64,000 bases of DNA, taken from assembly GCF_004366715.1 (NCBI RefSeq), contig NZ_SOQZ01000008.1, positions 1-64,000 on the forward strand. The letters are read 5' to 3'. Shown here piece after piece: positions 24,464 through 33,942 of this stretch; the stretch's first letter is position 1; each line of letters begins with the position of its first letter. Source of the DNA: Meridianimaribacter flavus (lineage in GTDB: Bacteria > Bacteroidota > Bacteroidia > Flavobacteriales > Flavobacteriaceae). Position numbers and translations under genes: made by a program. The notes beneath the pieces are model-generated. The model was given only the letters and a program-made list of their open reading frames with translations, did no database searches and was not told the origin of the DNA.

Positions 24464-26851
24464 CTAAAGGCTTTCGTTTTCTAATAGTTGGTCTAATGCT
24501 GCTAAATCTGGTACTAAAACTTGACGTGCTTTACTGCCTTCAAAACCACCAACAATACCAGCAGCTTCAAGTTGGTCAATTAACCTTCCAGCTCTGTTGT
24601 AACCTAATTTTAATTTACGTTGCAACAATGATGCTGAACCTTGTTGTGCAGTTACAATTATTTCGGCAGCTTCTCTAAACAGCTTATCTCTGTCTTCTAT
24701 ATCTATATCAATACTTGTGCCACTTTCTTCACCAACATACTCTGGTAAAAGGTAAGCATCTGGATATGCTTTTTGTGCACCAATAAATTCAGTGATTTTT
24801 TCTACTTCTGGTGTGTCAACAAAAGCACATTGTATTCTTATAATGTCGTTTCCTTGAGTGTAAAGCATATCTCCACGACCAATAAGTTGGTCTGCTCCAG
24901 CTCCATCTAAAATAGTACGTGAGTCTATTTTTGAAGTTACTCTAAAAGCGATACGAGCAGGGAAGTTTGCTTTAATAATACCTGTAATAACGTTAACCGA
25001 TGGGCGTTGTGTAGCAATAATTAGGTGAATACCAATGGCACGAGCTAATTGTGCTAAACGCGCAATTGGAGTTTCAACTTCTTTTCCTGCTGTCATAATT
25101 AAATCGGCAAACTCATCAACAACCAAGACAATATATGGTAAGTATTGATGACCTTCGTTTGGATTTAATTTTCTAGCTTTAAACTTTTCGTTGTATTCTT
25201 TAATGTTACGACACATTGCGTTTTTAAGCATTTCGTAACGATTATCCATTTCAATACACAAAGAGTTTAACGTGTTAATCACTTTAGTGTTATCGGTAAT
25301 TATGGCTTCCTCACTATCAGGTAGTTTTGCCAAATAATGACGCTCAATTTTATTGAATAAAGTAAGTTCTACTTTTTTAGGGTCAACCAACACAAACTTA
25401 ACTTCTGCAGGATGTTTTTTATACAATAGCGAAGTTAAAACTGCATTTAAACCTACCGATTTTCCTTGTCCTGTAGCACCTGCCATAAGTAAATGAGGCA
25501 TTTTTGCTAAGTCTACAACCATGGTTTCATTGCTAATGGTTTTACCAAAAGCAATAGGTAATTGCATGTCAGATTTTTGAAATTTTTGCGAAGCAATTAC
25601 CGAACGCATAGAAACAATAGTTGAGTTTTTGTTTGGCACCTCAATACCTATGGTTCCTTTTCCTGGAATAGGAGCAATAATACGAATTCCTAATGCTGAA
25701 AGCGATAATGCAATATCGTCTTCAAGGTTTTTAATTCTTGAAATTCTTACTCCAGCTTCAGGGACAATTTCATAAAGTGTTACTGTTGGTCCAATAGTAG
25801 CTTTAATGTTAGAAATTCCAATTTTGTAGTTATTCAGGGTTTCTACAATTCGGTTTTTGTTTTCTTCTAGCTCTTCTTGGTTTATTGTGATACCTTCAGA
25901 ATCGTATTTTTTTAACAAATCTAAAGGCGGAAATTCAAACTTACTAAGTTCTAGTGTTGGGTCAAACTGTCCGAAATCTTCAACGAGCTTATTTGATAAG
26001 TTATCAGCTTCAGAAATTTCTTCTTCAAATTGTTCAATTTCTATTTCTACGTCTTCTTTAACCTCTTCAGTAACTTCAACTTTTATAGGCTCTTTTTTAG
26101 GTTCTGGTTTTGAATGGTTTTCAATAGTTGGCTCTACTGTGTCTTGAACATTAAGCTCAAAAGCAGATTTGATATCTTCAGCTTCGGCAGTTAGGTCATT
26201 ATCTACAGCAATTGAAGTATCATCATCAGTAGTAGTGTTGAACTCATTTTTAAGGTCTTTTTTGGCACGTTTAAAAAGGTTTACAAAGGTTTGACCTGTA
26301 AATTTAAATCGGATAGCTAAATAAGAAATCAACCCAAAAAGTAGGAGTAGAGCTGTACCAATTTTACCAATATAATCTTGAAAATAAGAGTTCATTTCAA
26401 AGCCTATGGTTCCTCCAAGTATGTTGAATTTATGTGTAAAAAAACCAAAAAATATGGATAACCAAATAACAATGAGTGTTCCCCATATCCAGTGTTTTCT
26501 TAGTTTAGCTTTATTGATATCTAGTGTAACGTAAACACCTGAAAGGAATAGTAAACCTGAAAAGATGAACGATGCAATACCAAATCCTTTAGTGATAAAC
26601 AATTCGCTTAACCAAGCACCAATAACATTCATCCAGTTTTCGGCTTCTTGCTCGCGAGAAGGAAATTGACTAACGATGCTTTGGTCTGCTTTTCCACTAA
26701 ATAAAAACGACAAGAAAGCTATAAAGAGTATGATACCAAATATCATCAACAAACTACCAAAAATTAATTTTTGTTGGCTTGTTAATGTTAAATTCGGCTT
26801 TTTAAATTTAGAAGTTTTACTGCTTTTAGTTTTGGTTTTCTTCTTCGCCAT
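24464..26851 (-). CDS. ftsK: DNA translocase FtsK
   Basis: 795 residues from ATG 26851 (an upstream TTG at 26854 is less likely). The start is basic (KKKTKTKSSKTSKFKK), four membrane helices follow to ~residue 180, then a Glu-rich linker to ~300. The motor has Walker A GATGQGKS (K464) and Walker B in VLVVDEFADL; the C-terminal winged-helix gamma domain is LGYNRAGRLIDQLEAAG. It moves and resolves chromosome termini at the division septum. First gene of ftsK-lolA-lpt-ribBA. Confidence 0.96.
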   Translation of the reverse strand: MAKKKTKTKSSKTSKFKKPNLTLTSQQKLIFGSLLMIFGIILFIAFLSFLFSGKADQSIVSQFPSREQEAENWMNVIGAWLSELFITKGFGIASFIFSGLLFLSGVYVTLDINKAKLRKHWIWGTLIVIWLSIFFGFFTHKFNILGGTIGFEMNSYFQDYIGKIGTALLLLFGLISYLAIRFKFTGQTFVNLFKRAKKDLKNEFNTTTDDDTSIAVDNDLTAEAEDIKSAFELNVQDTVEPTIENHSKPEPKKEPIKVEVTEEVKEDVEIEIEQFEEEISEADNLSNKLVEDFGQFDPTLELSKFEFPPLDLLKKYDSEGITINQEELEENKNRIVETLNNYKIGISNIKATIGPTVTLYEIVPEAGVRISRIKNLEDDIALSLSALGIRIIAPIPGKGTIGIEVPNKNSTIVSMRSVIASQKFQKSDMQLPIAFGKTISNETMVVDLAKMPHLLMAGATGQGKSVGLNAVLTSLLYKKHPAEVKFVLVDPKKVELTLFNKIERHYLAKLPDSEEAIITDNTKVINTLNSLCIEMDNRYEMLKNAMCRNIKEYNEKFKARKLNPNEGHQYLPYIVLVVDEFADLIMTAGKEVETPIARLAQLARAIGIHLIIATQRPSVNVITGIIKANFPARIAFRVTSKIDSRTILDGAGADQLIGRGDMLYTQGNDIIRIQCAFVDTPEVEKITEFIGAQKAYPDAYLLPEYVGEESGTSIDIDIEDRDKLFREAAEIIVTAQQGSASLLQRKLKLGYNRAGRLIDQLEAAGIVGGFEGSKARQVLVPDLAALDQLLENESL

Positions 26852-26872
26852 CAACGCATTGTTAGATTAAAA

Positions 26873-26880
26873 CAAAAATA
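26873..26880 (-). promoter_or_regulatory. Candidate -7 element of ftsK operon
   Basis: TATTTTTG on minus, 21 bases before the ATG. No clean TTTG at the -33 spacing; a repeated CTAACGT lies just upstream. Confidence 0.5.
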
Positions 26881-26914
26881 CAAATTACTAACGTTTATCC
26901 TAACGTAATTAGTA

Positions 26915-27283
26915 TTAAAACAACTTTGGGATATAAATCACTAAAGCGCCTATAATAGCTGTAACCGATGCGATAAAAACTGCACCAGCAGCTATGTCTT
27001 TTATTCTGCCAATTGACTTGTGATGTTCAGGATGAATAAAATCTGCAATATATTCAACAGCAGTATTAACACCTTCAATACTTATTACTAAACCAATAAA
27101 CGCTATTTGAAATAACCATTCGGTAGTAGAAATATTAAAATAAAATCCAGCAGCAGTAACTAGAATTGCTACTACTATCTGAATTTTTATACTTGCTTCG
27201 GTTTTGATTAAGTAAGCAGCACCTTTATAGGCAAAACCTACGCTTTTTAATCTGTTTTGTAAAAAAGACTCTTTTTTGGGCAT
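26915..27283 (-). CDS. dgkA: Diacylglycerol/undecaprenol kinase, DgkA family
   Basis: 122 residues, usual length. GFAYKGAAYLIKTEAS and EGVNTAVEYIADFI are the conserved active-site segments, and three membrane helices follow. Gram-positive-type members phosphorylate undecaprenol; the substrate here is not certain. The HPEHHKSIGRIKDIAAGAVF segment is also conserved. It begins 7 bases after tpx. Confidence 0.92.
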   Translation of the reverse strand: MPKKESFLQNRLKSVGFAYKGAAYLIKTEASIKIQIVVAILVTAAGFYFNISTTEWLFQIAFIGLVISIEGVNTAVEYIADFIHPEHHKSIGRIKDIAAGAVFIASVTAIIGALVIYIPKLF

Positions 27284-27290
27284 TTGTAAA

Positions 27291-27791
27291 TTAAGATAAA
27301 GCGTCTAATGCAGCTTTGTAGTTAGGTTCGTCTACAATTTCAGCAACTTGCTCAGTATGTGTAACAACACCATCCGCATTGATTACTACAATACATCTAG
27401 AGTGTAAAGCTTCTAGTGGACCATCAGTAAAATCTAAGCCATAAGCTTTCCCAAAACTGCCATCTTTGTAATCAGATAAACTAATCACATTATCTAGTCC
27501 TTCAGCACCACAAAAACGTGATTGTGCAAAAGGTAAATCTTTAGAGATGCACAATACTTTAGTGTTGTTTAAGCTACTTGCTTCTTTGTTAAAAGTTCTT
27601 ACAGATTGAGCACAAGTACCAGTATCAACACTTGGGAAGATGTTTAAAATTACATTGCTGCCTTTAAAATCATTTAACGATTTACTGCCTAAATCGTTTG
27701 TGGTAAGGGTGAAATCTGGAGCTTTAGAACCAACAGATGGTAAAGTTCCTGAAGTATGTATTGTATTTCCTTTTAAAGTTACGGTTGCCAT
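27291..27791 (-). CDS. tpx: Thiol peroxidase Tpx
   Basis: 166 residues. Peroxidatic C60 in SVDTGTCAQSVRTF and resolving C94 in SRFCGAEG match the two-cysteine Tpx arrangement (C61/C95 in E. coli). It reduces H2O2 and alkyl peroxides with thioredoxin; the lack of a signal peptide suggests the cytoplasm. Co-transcribed with dgkA. Confidence 0.96.
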   Translation of the reverse strand: MATVTLKGNTIHTSGTLPSVGSKAPDFTLTTNDLGSKSLNDFKGSNVILNIFPSVDTGTCAQSVRTFNKEASSLNNTKVLCISKDLPFAQSRFCGAEGLDNVISLSDYKDGSFGKAYGLDFTDGPLEALHSRCIVVINADGVVTHTEQVAEIVDEPNYKAALDALS

Positions 27792-27820
27792 AATATTGTG
27801 ATTTTTTATTTATGCTAAAA

Positions 27821-27849
27821 TTAATGATTATTTGAGGCTTAATCATTAA
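27821..27849. repeat. 10-bp perfect inverted repeat upstream of tpx
   Basis: TTAATGATTA (27821-27830), 9-base spacer, TAATCATTAA (27840-27849), 30 bases upstream of the tpx ATG. The T-run on either side is modest, so an operator is as likely as a terminator for the PAP2 gene. Confidence 0.5.
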
Positions 27850-27883
27850 AAAAAGTATAATATTTTTAAAATTGAAGTTTAAA

Positions 27884-28744
27884 TTAAAACGTACCTACTA
27901 AACCTATTTGGTTGGTACTGAATTTAATATTCCAGCTGATTTGTTTTTCTCTTTTAGGAGTGTTGTAAGCATTTTCATCGTTTAAAAACTTATCAATACT
28001 ATCTACAACAACTATACTAACAATTGCACTAAAAGCAATGTCAGTAACCCAATGCGCATCATCAATAATTCTTGATATTGGAGGAATTGCTCCAACGGTA
28101 TAAATACCTGCTTTGACCCAAGGGTTTTTAAATTGTTTGGCAATTGAATGTGCCATAGTTACAGAAAGAATAGTATGTCCCGAAGGAAAGGATCTAAAAG
28201 CCGCTTCTCCTGAAAAGGATTTAAAAGTGTAGTTGTCATAACCAGAACCAGGACGAGCTCTACCAATTGCAGCTTTACTAACAGTTTGTATTAAACCTGT
28301 AGTTATAGATGAAGATATGATTAAAACACTAGTTTTACGGACTTTTTCATTTTTAGTAAATATCCCAAACGCATATAAACCTGCATTTGCCATAAAGTAG
28401 TTTTGTGGACTACCAAAATACCAACCAAAATCTCTTAATGGTGTGGGAAAGTCGTCTTTATTGTTTAAAGCAAAGTCGCGAATAGGCTCATCCGCTAAAC
28501 TAAGTGCAGCAGTACCTGCAACAAATAAACCAAGCTTTTCAAAATCTTTAGACTTCCAATGTAGCGGTCTAGTAAAAGAATGTCCTACACCTTTTAAAGT
28601 GTATTTAAAATCATGTTTTGCTAATTGCCATATTGAAGTAGAATCTTGCTCTTGTACATCAATAACAAGCTGCTGCGCTACAGAGTTGTTGTAGGTAAAC
28701 AGCATTATAGCTAGAACTGTTATTACTTTAAATCTAAAAAGCAC
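27884..28744 (-). CDS. PAP2-family phosphatase
   Basis: 286 residues with a signal peptide ending NSVAQ/QLV. All three PAP2 motifs are present: KAAIGRARP (to P164), PSGH (187-190), and SRIIDDAHWVTD (R225, H231, D235). Such enzymes remove phosphate from lipid or undecaprenyl diphosphates on the periplasmic side. It lies 34 bases after pheT. Confidence 0.9.
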   Translation of the reverse strand: MLFRFKVITVLAIMLFTYNNSVAQQLVIDVQEQDSTSIWQLAKHDFKYTLKGVGHSFTRPLHWKSKDFEKLGLFVAGTAALSLADEPIRDFALNNKDDFPTPLRDFGWYFGSPQNYFMANAGLYAFGIFTKNEKVRKTSVLIISSSITTGLIQTVSKAAIGRARPGSGYDNYTFKSFSGEAAFRSFPSGHTILSVTMAHSIAKQFKNPWVKAGIYTVGAIPPISRIIDDAHWVTDIAFSAIVSIVVVDSIDKFLNDENAYNTPKREKQISWNIKFSTNQIGLVGTF

Positions 28745-28778
28745 TTTCTTTATTACAATTAAGCGTGATGGTATTGTT

Positions 28779-31205
28779 TTATCTTAATTCGGCTCCAAGT
28801 TGCTTTTCAAAATTAGATTGCAGCTTGTTCATGATTTTGTCTATTTGCTTATCTGTAAGTGTTTTGTGCTCGTCTTGTAATGTAAAACTCACAGCATAAC
28901 TCTTTTTACCTTTTGGAAGGTTTTTACCTTGATATACATCAAACAAATCAACATCTTTAAGAAGCTGTTTTTCAGTTTGCATAGCAATAGTATCTATTTG
29001 CTCAAAAGTAACATTGTCATCAAGTAACAACGCAAAATCTCGTCTTACTTCAGGGTATTTAGGAATGTCTTTAAAAGTAATGTTATTCTGTTTAACAGTT
29101 TCTATAATATTATCCCAATTAAAGTCAGCAAAAAGTACGCTTTGGGCTATTCCAAAATGTTTCAATACTTTTTTACCGATTAATCCAAATTCTACTAATT
29201 TGACTTTTCCTTTAGATAAGGAAATACCTTCACTAAAAACATCATTTTTAATAGGAGAAACTTTTAACGAAGTTATACCAAGACGTTCTAAAACAGCAGT
29301 AATAGTTCCTTTTAGGTAAAAGAAATCACTTTGTTGTATTGGAGCGTTCCAACGTTCAGTATTTCTGTTTCCGCTAACAAAAAGAGATAAGTGTTTGTGC
29401 TCTTCACGATTACCATTGTAGTTGTGATAAGTTTTACCAAACTCATATAATTTAAGGTTGTCTCTTTTTCTGTTGATGTTATGGCTTACAGCTTCTAAAC
29501 CAGAAAACAGTAAGCTTTGACGCATAACGCTTAAATCGTTACTCAACGGATTAAGCATTTCTACATTATGCTCGTCGTTTAAGTTTTGCGTTAAAGCAAT
29601 GTATTTAGGATTTGTAAGTGAATTTGCCATAATCTCATAAAAACCTTGAGCAGACAATTGATTACCTACAATATTTTGCAATTTATAATCTTCAAAACGC
29701 GATGAGTTCGAAATCGAAGCATTTAATTTTTCGGTAGTTTTAATGTTGTTGTAACCATAAACTCTCAAGATTTCTTCAATAACATCGGCTTCACGTTGTA
29801 CGTCATTTCTATAGGCAGGAACTGTTAGTCCTAAGCCAGCTTCAGTAACGTTATTTACTTTAATGTCTAAGGACGTAAGTATTCTTTTGATGACTTCTTT
29901 AGGAATTTCCTCTCCAATAAGTTTTTTAGCGTTTTCAAAACTTAAACGTACCTGAAAATCTTCAATTTTATTTGGATACATGTCAATAACGTCACTCGTT
30001 ATTTCACCACCAGCAATATCTTGAATTAATAGAGCAGCACGTTTTAGTGCATATTCAGTAATATTAGGGTCAATACCACGTTCAAACCTAAAAGAAGCAT
30101 CAGTATTTAAACCGTGTCTTTTAGCAGTTTTTCGCACACTTACAGGATTGAAATAAGCACTTTCTAAAAAGATACTAGTTGTACTTTCGGTTACTCCAGA
30201 TTCAATACCACCAAAAACACCAGCAATACACATAGGTTTTTCGGCATCACAAATCATTAAATCTTCTTCATGTAACTCGCGTTCTACTTCGTCTAAGGTT
30301 GTAAACTTTGTGCCTTTAGGAAGTGTTTTTACAATAACTTTATTTCCTGTAATCTTATTAGCATCAAAAGCATGTAAGGGTTGACCAAGTTCATGAAGTA
30401 CATAGTTGGTGATATCTACAACATTGTTTTTTGGCGTTAAACCAATAGCTTTTAATCGGTTTTGTAACCAAGCAGGAGATGCTTCAACTTTTATTCCAGA
30501 AATTGTAACTCCGCAATAACGAGGAGCTAGTTCTTTATCATTAACTTCTACATCAACTTTTAAAGTTCTGCTATCTACATGAAATGCACTTACTGAAGGT
30601 GTTATCAACTCAAGGTTAATATCCTTTTGCAGTAAGCCAGCTTTAAGGTCTCTTGCAGTACCAAAATGACTCATTGCATCAGCTCTATTAGGAGTTAACC
30701 CAATTTCAAAAACATGGTCGTTTTCTACTTTGAAAATTTCAGAAGCTAATGCGCCTACCTTTATTTTCTCATCTAGAACTAAAATACCTTCATGAGACGA
30801 TCCTAGACCAAGTTCATCCTCAGCGCAAATCATTCCGTGGCTTTCTTCACCTCTAATTTTTCCTTTTTTTATTTTCCAGGCTTCACCTTCGCTTGTGTAA
30901 AGTGTAGTTCCTATAGTAGCGACAGGTACTTTTTGACCAGCAGCAACATTAGGTGCTCCACAAACAATTTGTAAAGGCGTTTCTTCACCAATATTTACAG
31001 TAGTAACTTTTAGTCTGTCAGCATTTGGGTGTTGTACACAGGTAAGAACCTCTCCAACAACTATACCTTCAAGTCCGCCTTTAATAGATTGAAACGACTC
31101 AATACCTTCAACTTCCAAGCCTAAATCAGTTAGGAGTTCTCCAGTTTTTTCAGGACTCCAATCTGTTTTTATAAACTGCTTTAACCAATTATATGAAATC
31201 TTCAT
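28779..31205 (-). CDS. pheT: Phenylalanyl-tRNA synthetase beta subunit
   Basis: 808 residues from ATG 31205 (MKISYNWLKQF); the frame runs further upstream but that part covers the promoter. Domain order is standard: tRNA-binding OB fold (residues ~40-155, GIVVGEVLTCVQHPNADRLK), B3/4, B5, the catalytic-like domain, and the C-terminal FDX-ACB anticodon-binding domain (KYPEVRRDFALLLDD). PheS is not in the window. Confidence 0.96.
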   Translation of the reverse strand: MKISYNWLKQFIKTDWSPEKTGELLTDLGLEVEGIESFQSIKGGLEGIVVGEVLTCVQHPNADRLKVTTVNIGEETPLQIVCGAPNVAAGQKVPVATIGTTLYTSEGEAWKIKKGKIRGEESHGMICAEDELGLGSSHEGILVLDEKIKVGALASEIFKVENDHVFEIGLTPNRADAMSHFGTARDLKAGLLQKDINLELITPSVSAFHVDSRTLKVDVEVNDKELAPRYCGVTISGIKVEASPAWLQNRLKAIGLTPKNNVVDITNYVLHELGQPLHAFDANKITGNKVIVKTLPKGTKFTTLDEVERELHEEDLMICDAEKPMCIAGVFGGIESGVTESTTSIFLESAYFNPVSVRKTAKRHGLNTDASFRFERGIDPNITEYALKRAALLIQDIAGGEITSDVIDMYPNKIEDFQVRLSFENAKKLIGEEIPKEVIKRILTSLDIKVNNVTEAGLGLTVPAYRNDVQREADVIEEILRVYGYNNIKTTEKLNASISNSSRFEDYKLQNIVGNQLSAQGFYEIMANSLTNPKYIALTQNLNDEHNVEMLNPLSNDLSVMRQSLLFSGLEAVSHNINRKRDNLKLYEFGKTYHNYNGNREEHKHLSLFVSGNRNTERWNAPIQQSDFFYLKGTITAVLERLGITSLKVSPIKNDVFSEGISLSKGKVKLVEFGLIGKKVLKHFGIAQSVLFADFNWDNIIETVKQNNITFKDIPKYPEVRRDFALLLDDNVTFEQIDTIAMQTEKQLLKDVDLFDVYQGKNLPKGKKSYAVSFTLQDEHKTLTDKQIDKIMNKLQSNFEKQLGAELR

Positions 31206-31227
31206 GTGATGTTTTAAATAGAATCGA

Positions 31228-31258
31228 CAAAGATAAAACATTGCTGCAATGATTCAAA
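31228..31258 (-). promoter_or_regulatory. Promoter of pheT
   Basis: On minus: TTTG (31255-31258), 19-base spacer, TATCTTTG (31228-31235). The spacer carries a 13-base palindrome CATTGC-T-GCAATG (31239-31251). Confidence 0.75.
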
Positions 31259-31446
31259 TATTGCTAACTAATTTCTGTTTTTATTATTGTGAATAAGAAA
31301 TTTGTAGTTAGTCACTTACTTTTTGGGTAATAATTGCTCTTATATAAAAGATTTTAGTCTGCTATTGAATTTTTTAATGCTCGATGTTTGTTTTTGTGTT
31401 GCACCTTGTTTTTCTTTGGAGAGTATATAATTAATCCATTTTATTT

Positions 31447-32676
31447 ATGCAAAAATACCTCACTTTGCTACTTATATTGCTTATAGTGTCGTGTAAAGAC
31501 AATCCTGAAAAGCTAAAAACAGGAAACTATAGAGCAACGCTTAAAGTCAATGACACTTTAAACTTACCGTTTAACTTTGAAGTAACTGCACCTAAGTCCA
31601 TTAAAATATTTAATGCTGAAGAAGTTATTTTAGTAAATGAGATTACTTATGTTAATGACTCGGTAATTATTCAAATGCCAGTTTTTGACGCTTATTTAAA
31701 AGCAAAGATAGAAGGCGATATGCTTAAAGGATTTTATGTAAAAGAGGACTTGAATCGAGTAGTTGATTTTGAAGCGGAGTTTGGCAACTCTGAGCGATTT
31801 GCTACAAGTGAAAGAGGCTCTAAATATACAGTTGAAGGGAATTGGGAAACGGTTTTTAGCCCAAACTCTGAAGAAGATAAATACATAGCTAAAGGTGTTT
31901 TTAAGCAAGATGGAAATAAAGTAACAGGAACTTTTAGAACCACAACTGGCGATTACAGATATCTTGAAGGTGTTGTCAATGCTAATAAATTAAGTTTGTC
32001 AACCTTTGATGGAGCACACGCGTTTTTATTTACTGCTAAAGTAACTGATAGTACAATGGAAGGTATGTTTTACTCTGGAGCACATTGGAAAGAGCCTTTT
32101 ATAGCAAAACGAAATGACACTTTTGAATTACCTGACGCTAACGATTTAACCTATTTAAAAGAAGGTTATGAAGCGTTGGAGTTTTCTTTTCCTGATGCAT
32201 CAGGTGCAATGGTGTCTTTAGCTGATGAGCAGTTTAAAGATAAAGTGGTTGTGGTGCAAATTATGGGGAGCTGGTGTCCTAACTGTTTGGATGAAAGTAA
32301 ATTTTATTCTGAATATTATAAGAACAATCAAGATAAAGATATTGCTTTTGTTGCACTTGCTTTTGAGTATGCTAAAACCGAAGAAAAAGCCTTTAATAGT
32401 ATAAAACGATTACAAAACGATGTTGGGATTGAATATCCTATACTATTAGCACAATACGGAACGTCCAATAAAACCAAAGCGCAAGAAAAACTACCAATGT
32501 TAAACCATGTATTATCTTATCCAACATCCATTTTTATAGATAAAAAAGGAGCAGTAAGAAAAATTCATACAGGATTTAATGGTCCTGCTACAGGTGAAAA
32601 ATATATTGAGTTTAAAACCGAGTTTGGCAGTTTTGTAAATGAGTTGTTAGCAGAAGACACTAAAATTATATTATAA
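31447..32676 (+). CDS. TlpA-like thiol-disulfide oxidoreductase lipoprotein
   Basis: 409 residues, lipobox IVSC (C16). The first ~240 residues are a beta-rich domain resembling the DUF4369-type N-terminal module; the last ~160 are a thioredoxin fold with GSWCPNC (C277 and C280). The cis-Pro loop is YPTSIFID. It would act on periplasmic protein or haem-related disulfides. Its stop shares TTATAA with the convergent gene (32671-32676). Confidence 0.88.
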   Translation: MQKYLTLLLILLIVSCKDNPEKLKTGNYRATLKVNDTLNLPFNFEVTAPKSIKIFNAEEVILVNEITYVNDSVIIQMPVFDAYLKAKIEGDMLKGFYVKEDLNRVVDFEAEFGNSERFATSERGSKYTVEGNWETVFSPNSEEDKYIAKGVFKQDGNKVTGTFRTTTGDYRYLEGVVNANKLSLSTFDGAHAFLFTAKVTDSTMEGMFYSGAHWKEPFIAKRNDTFELPDANDLTYLKEGYEALEFSFPDASGAMVSLADEQFKDKVVVVQIMGSWCPNCLDESKFYSEYYKNNQDKDIAFVALAFEYAKTEEKAFNSIKRLQNDVGIEYPILLAQYGTSNKTKAQEKLPMLNHVLSYPTSIFIDKKGAVRKIHTGFNGPATGEKYIEFKTEFGSFVNELLAEDTKIIL

Positions 32677-33480
32677 CTCTTCGTAGTTTATATAGACCGA
32701 AGTAGTGAGTTTTCCTTTTTTGTCAAAAATCTCTAATCGTTTAAGTTGGTCTTTTTCGTCATTTTTGGTTATAGAATAATATCCTTTTTTCTTAATAATT
32801 GTTATTCCATAATTTATGCCTCTAGCTTCAGTATGATATGTTTTTTTAATAACTCTATGAGCTATTTCTTGAGTTTCGGTTTGTAGTTCTAAGTTGCCTT
32901 TATTGTTGGTTTTGAAGTATTTTTTAGTTTTTCCATCATCTGAATAAATAAACTTTTCAATTTTAATTATGTCTTGGTTAACATTATACCAATGTCTTTG
33001 TGTAACTTCACCATGCTTGTTATAGTTGGCCTCAAAGCTTAAATAATAGTTGCCGTTTTTTTTATTATAAAGTTTAGTATTGTTACCAAACTCATCATAA
33101 GTTCTTTTTTGGTCATTTAGAGTGTCACCTTTTCTTATTTGGTAATAATTAGTTCTGTTACCTTTGTCATCATATAGATAGACTATGTAATCTAATGTGT
33201 CTTTTTCAGAAGTAATTATTGCTGATACATATTTCTTATCAGTATCTATTAATGTTACTGTTTTAGAACCTTTGTCTAAAGCTGAAGAAAGTGTATTGGT
33301 ATTATGTAGGACATTCCAATTTTCATCGTAATATGTAACAAGCTTTCTGTGTTCAAGGGTGTCTTTCTTTTTATAAACAGTCGATAATATTGTTTTTATA
33401 TGCTTTGTGCCTTCAGGATAATCTTGTGAAAAAGATGTTTTGAAAATAAATAATACACAACAAAAAAGTAGTAGTCTCAT
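32671..33480 (-). CDS. Secreted protein with YD-like repeats, function unknown
   Basis: 269 residues, signal peptide ending TSFSQ/DYP. It contains repeated Tyr/Asp-centred motifs such as YDDKGNRTNYYQ, YDEFGNNTKLYN, and ANYNKHGEVTQRHW, reminiscent of short antiparallel beta RHS-type repeats. It is the last gene of a five-gene minus-strand operon, 3 bases after the preceding gene. I do not recognise a family. Confidence 0.72.
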   Translation of the reverse strand: MRLLLFCCVLFIFKTSFSQDYPEGTKHIKTILSTVYKKKDTLEHRKLVTYYDENWNVLHNTNTLSSALDKGSKTVTLIDTDKKYVSAIITSEKDTLDYIVYLYDDKGNRTNYYQIRKGDTLNDQKRTYDEFGNNTKLYNKKNGNYYLSFEANYNKHGEVTQRHWYNVNQDIIKIEKFIYSDDGKTKKYFKTNNKGNLELQTETQEIAHRVIKKTYHTEARGINYGITIIKKKGYYSITKNDEKDQLKRLEIFDKKGKLTTSVYINYEEL

Positions 33481-33483
33481 AGT

Positions 33484-33930
33484 TTATTTTCTTAACCCAA
33501 ACCCTTTAGGCGCTTTTAGTTTTGAGGAATCATACATGTTTATATATATTGAGACAGTATCCTTTGAACCTTCCCAAGTCACTCTGTAATTGTCTAACAT
33601 AGCATGACCCATTATTCCATTTTCACTTTTTACAGGACAGCAGCTTCCTGCTCTGTAATAAGAAACGGTTTCACCATTTGGTCCTGTTAAGGCATTAAGG
33701 TATCTGCGTTCATTCATCGGACCTTCATTTTCACTCACTCCTCCAACTTCAACAGCATTTTTAGGGGAATATCCATAACTGTCATCGGTTGAAATTTCAG
33801 TCACCAAAAACATATATTCGTTAACTAAAATTTGAGCTTGATTTTTAGAAGTTTCCTTTATTGCACTTTTGGATGAAGAGCAAGCAATTGTAGCAATGCA
33901 AACTAAAATGAGTAAAACAATTTTTTTCAT
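33484..33930 (-). CDS. Small lipoprotein, conserved hypothetical
   Basis: 148 residues, lipobox TIAC (C17). The most distinctive segment is GPMNERRYLNALTGPNGE followed by YRAGSCCPVKS, containing adjacent cysteines. No catalytic domain is recognised. Gaps are 12 bases to the M1 peptidase upstream and 3 bases to the next gene downstream. Confidence 0.75.
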   Translation of the reverse strand: MKKIVLLILVCIATIACSSSKSAIKETSKNQAQILVNEYMFLVTEISTDDSYGYSPKNAVEVGGVSENEGPMNERRYLNALTGPNGETVSYYRAGSCCPVKSENGIMGHAMLDNYRVTWEGSKDTVSIYINMYDSSKLKAPKGFGLRK

Positions 33931-33942
33931 TCTATACTTTTT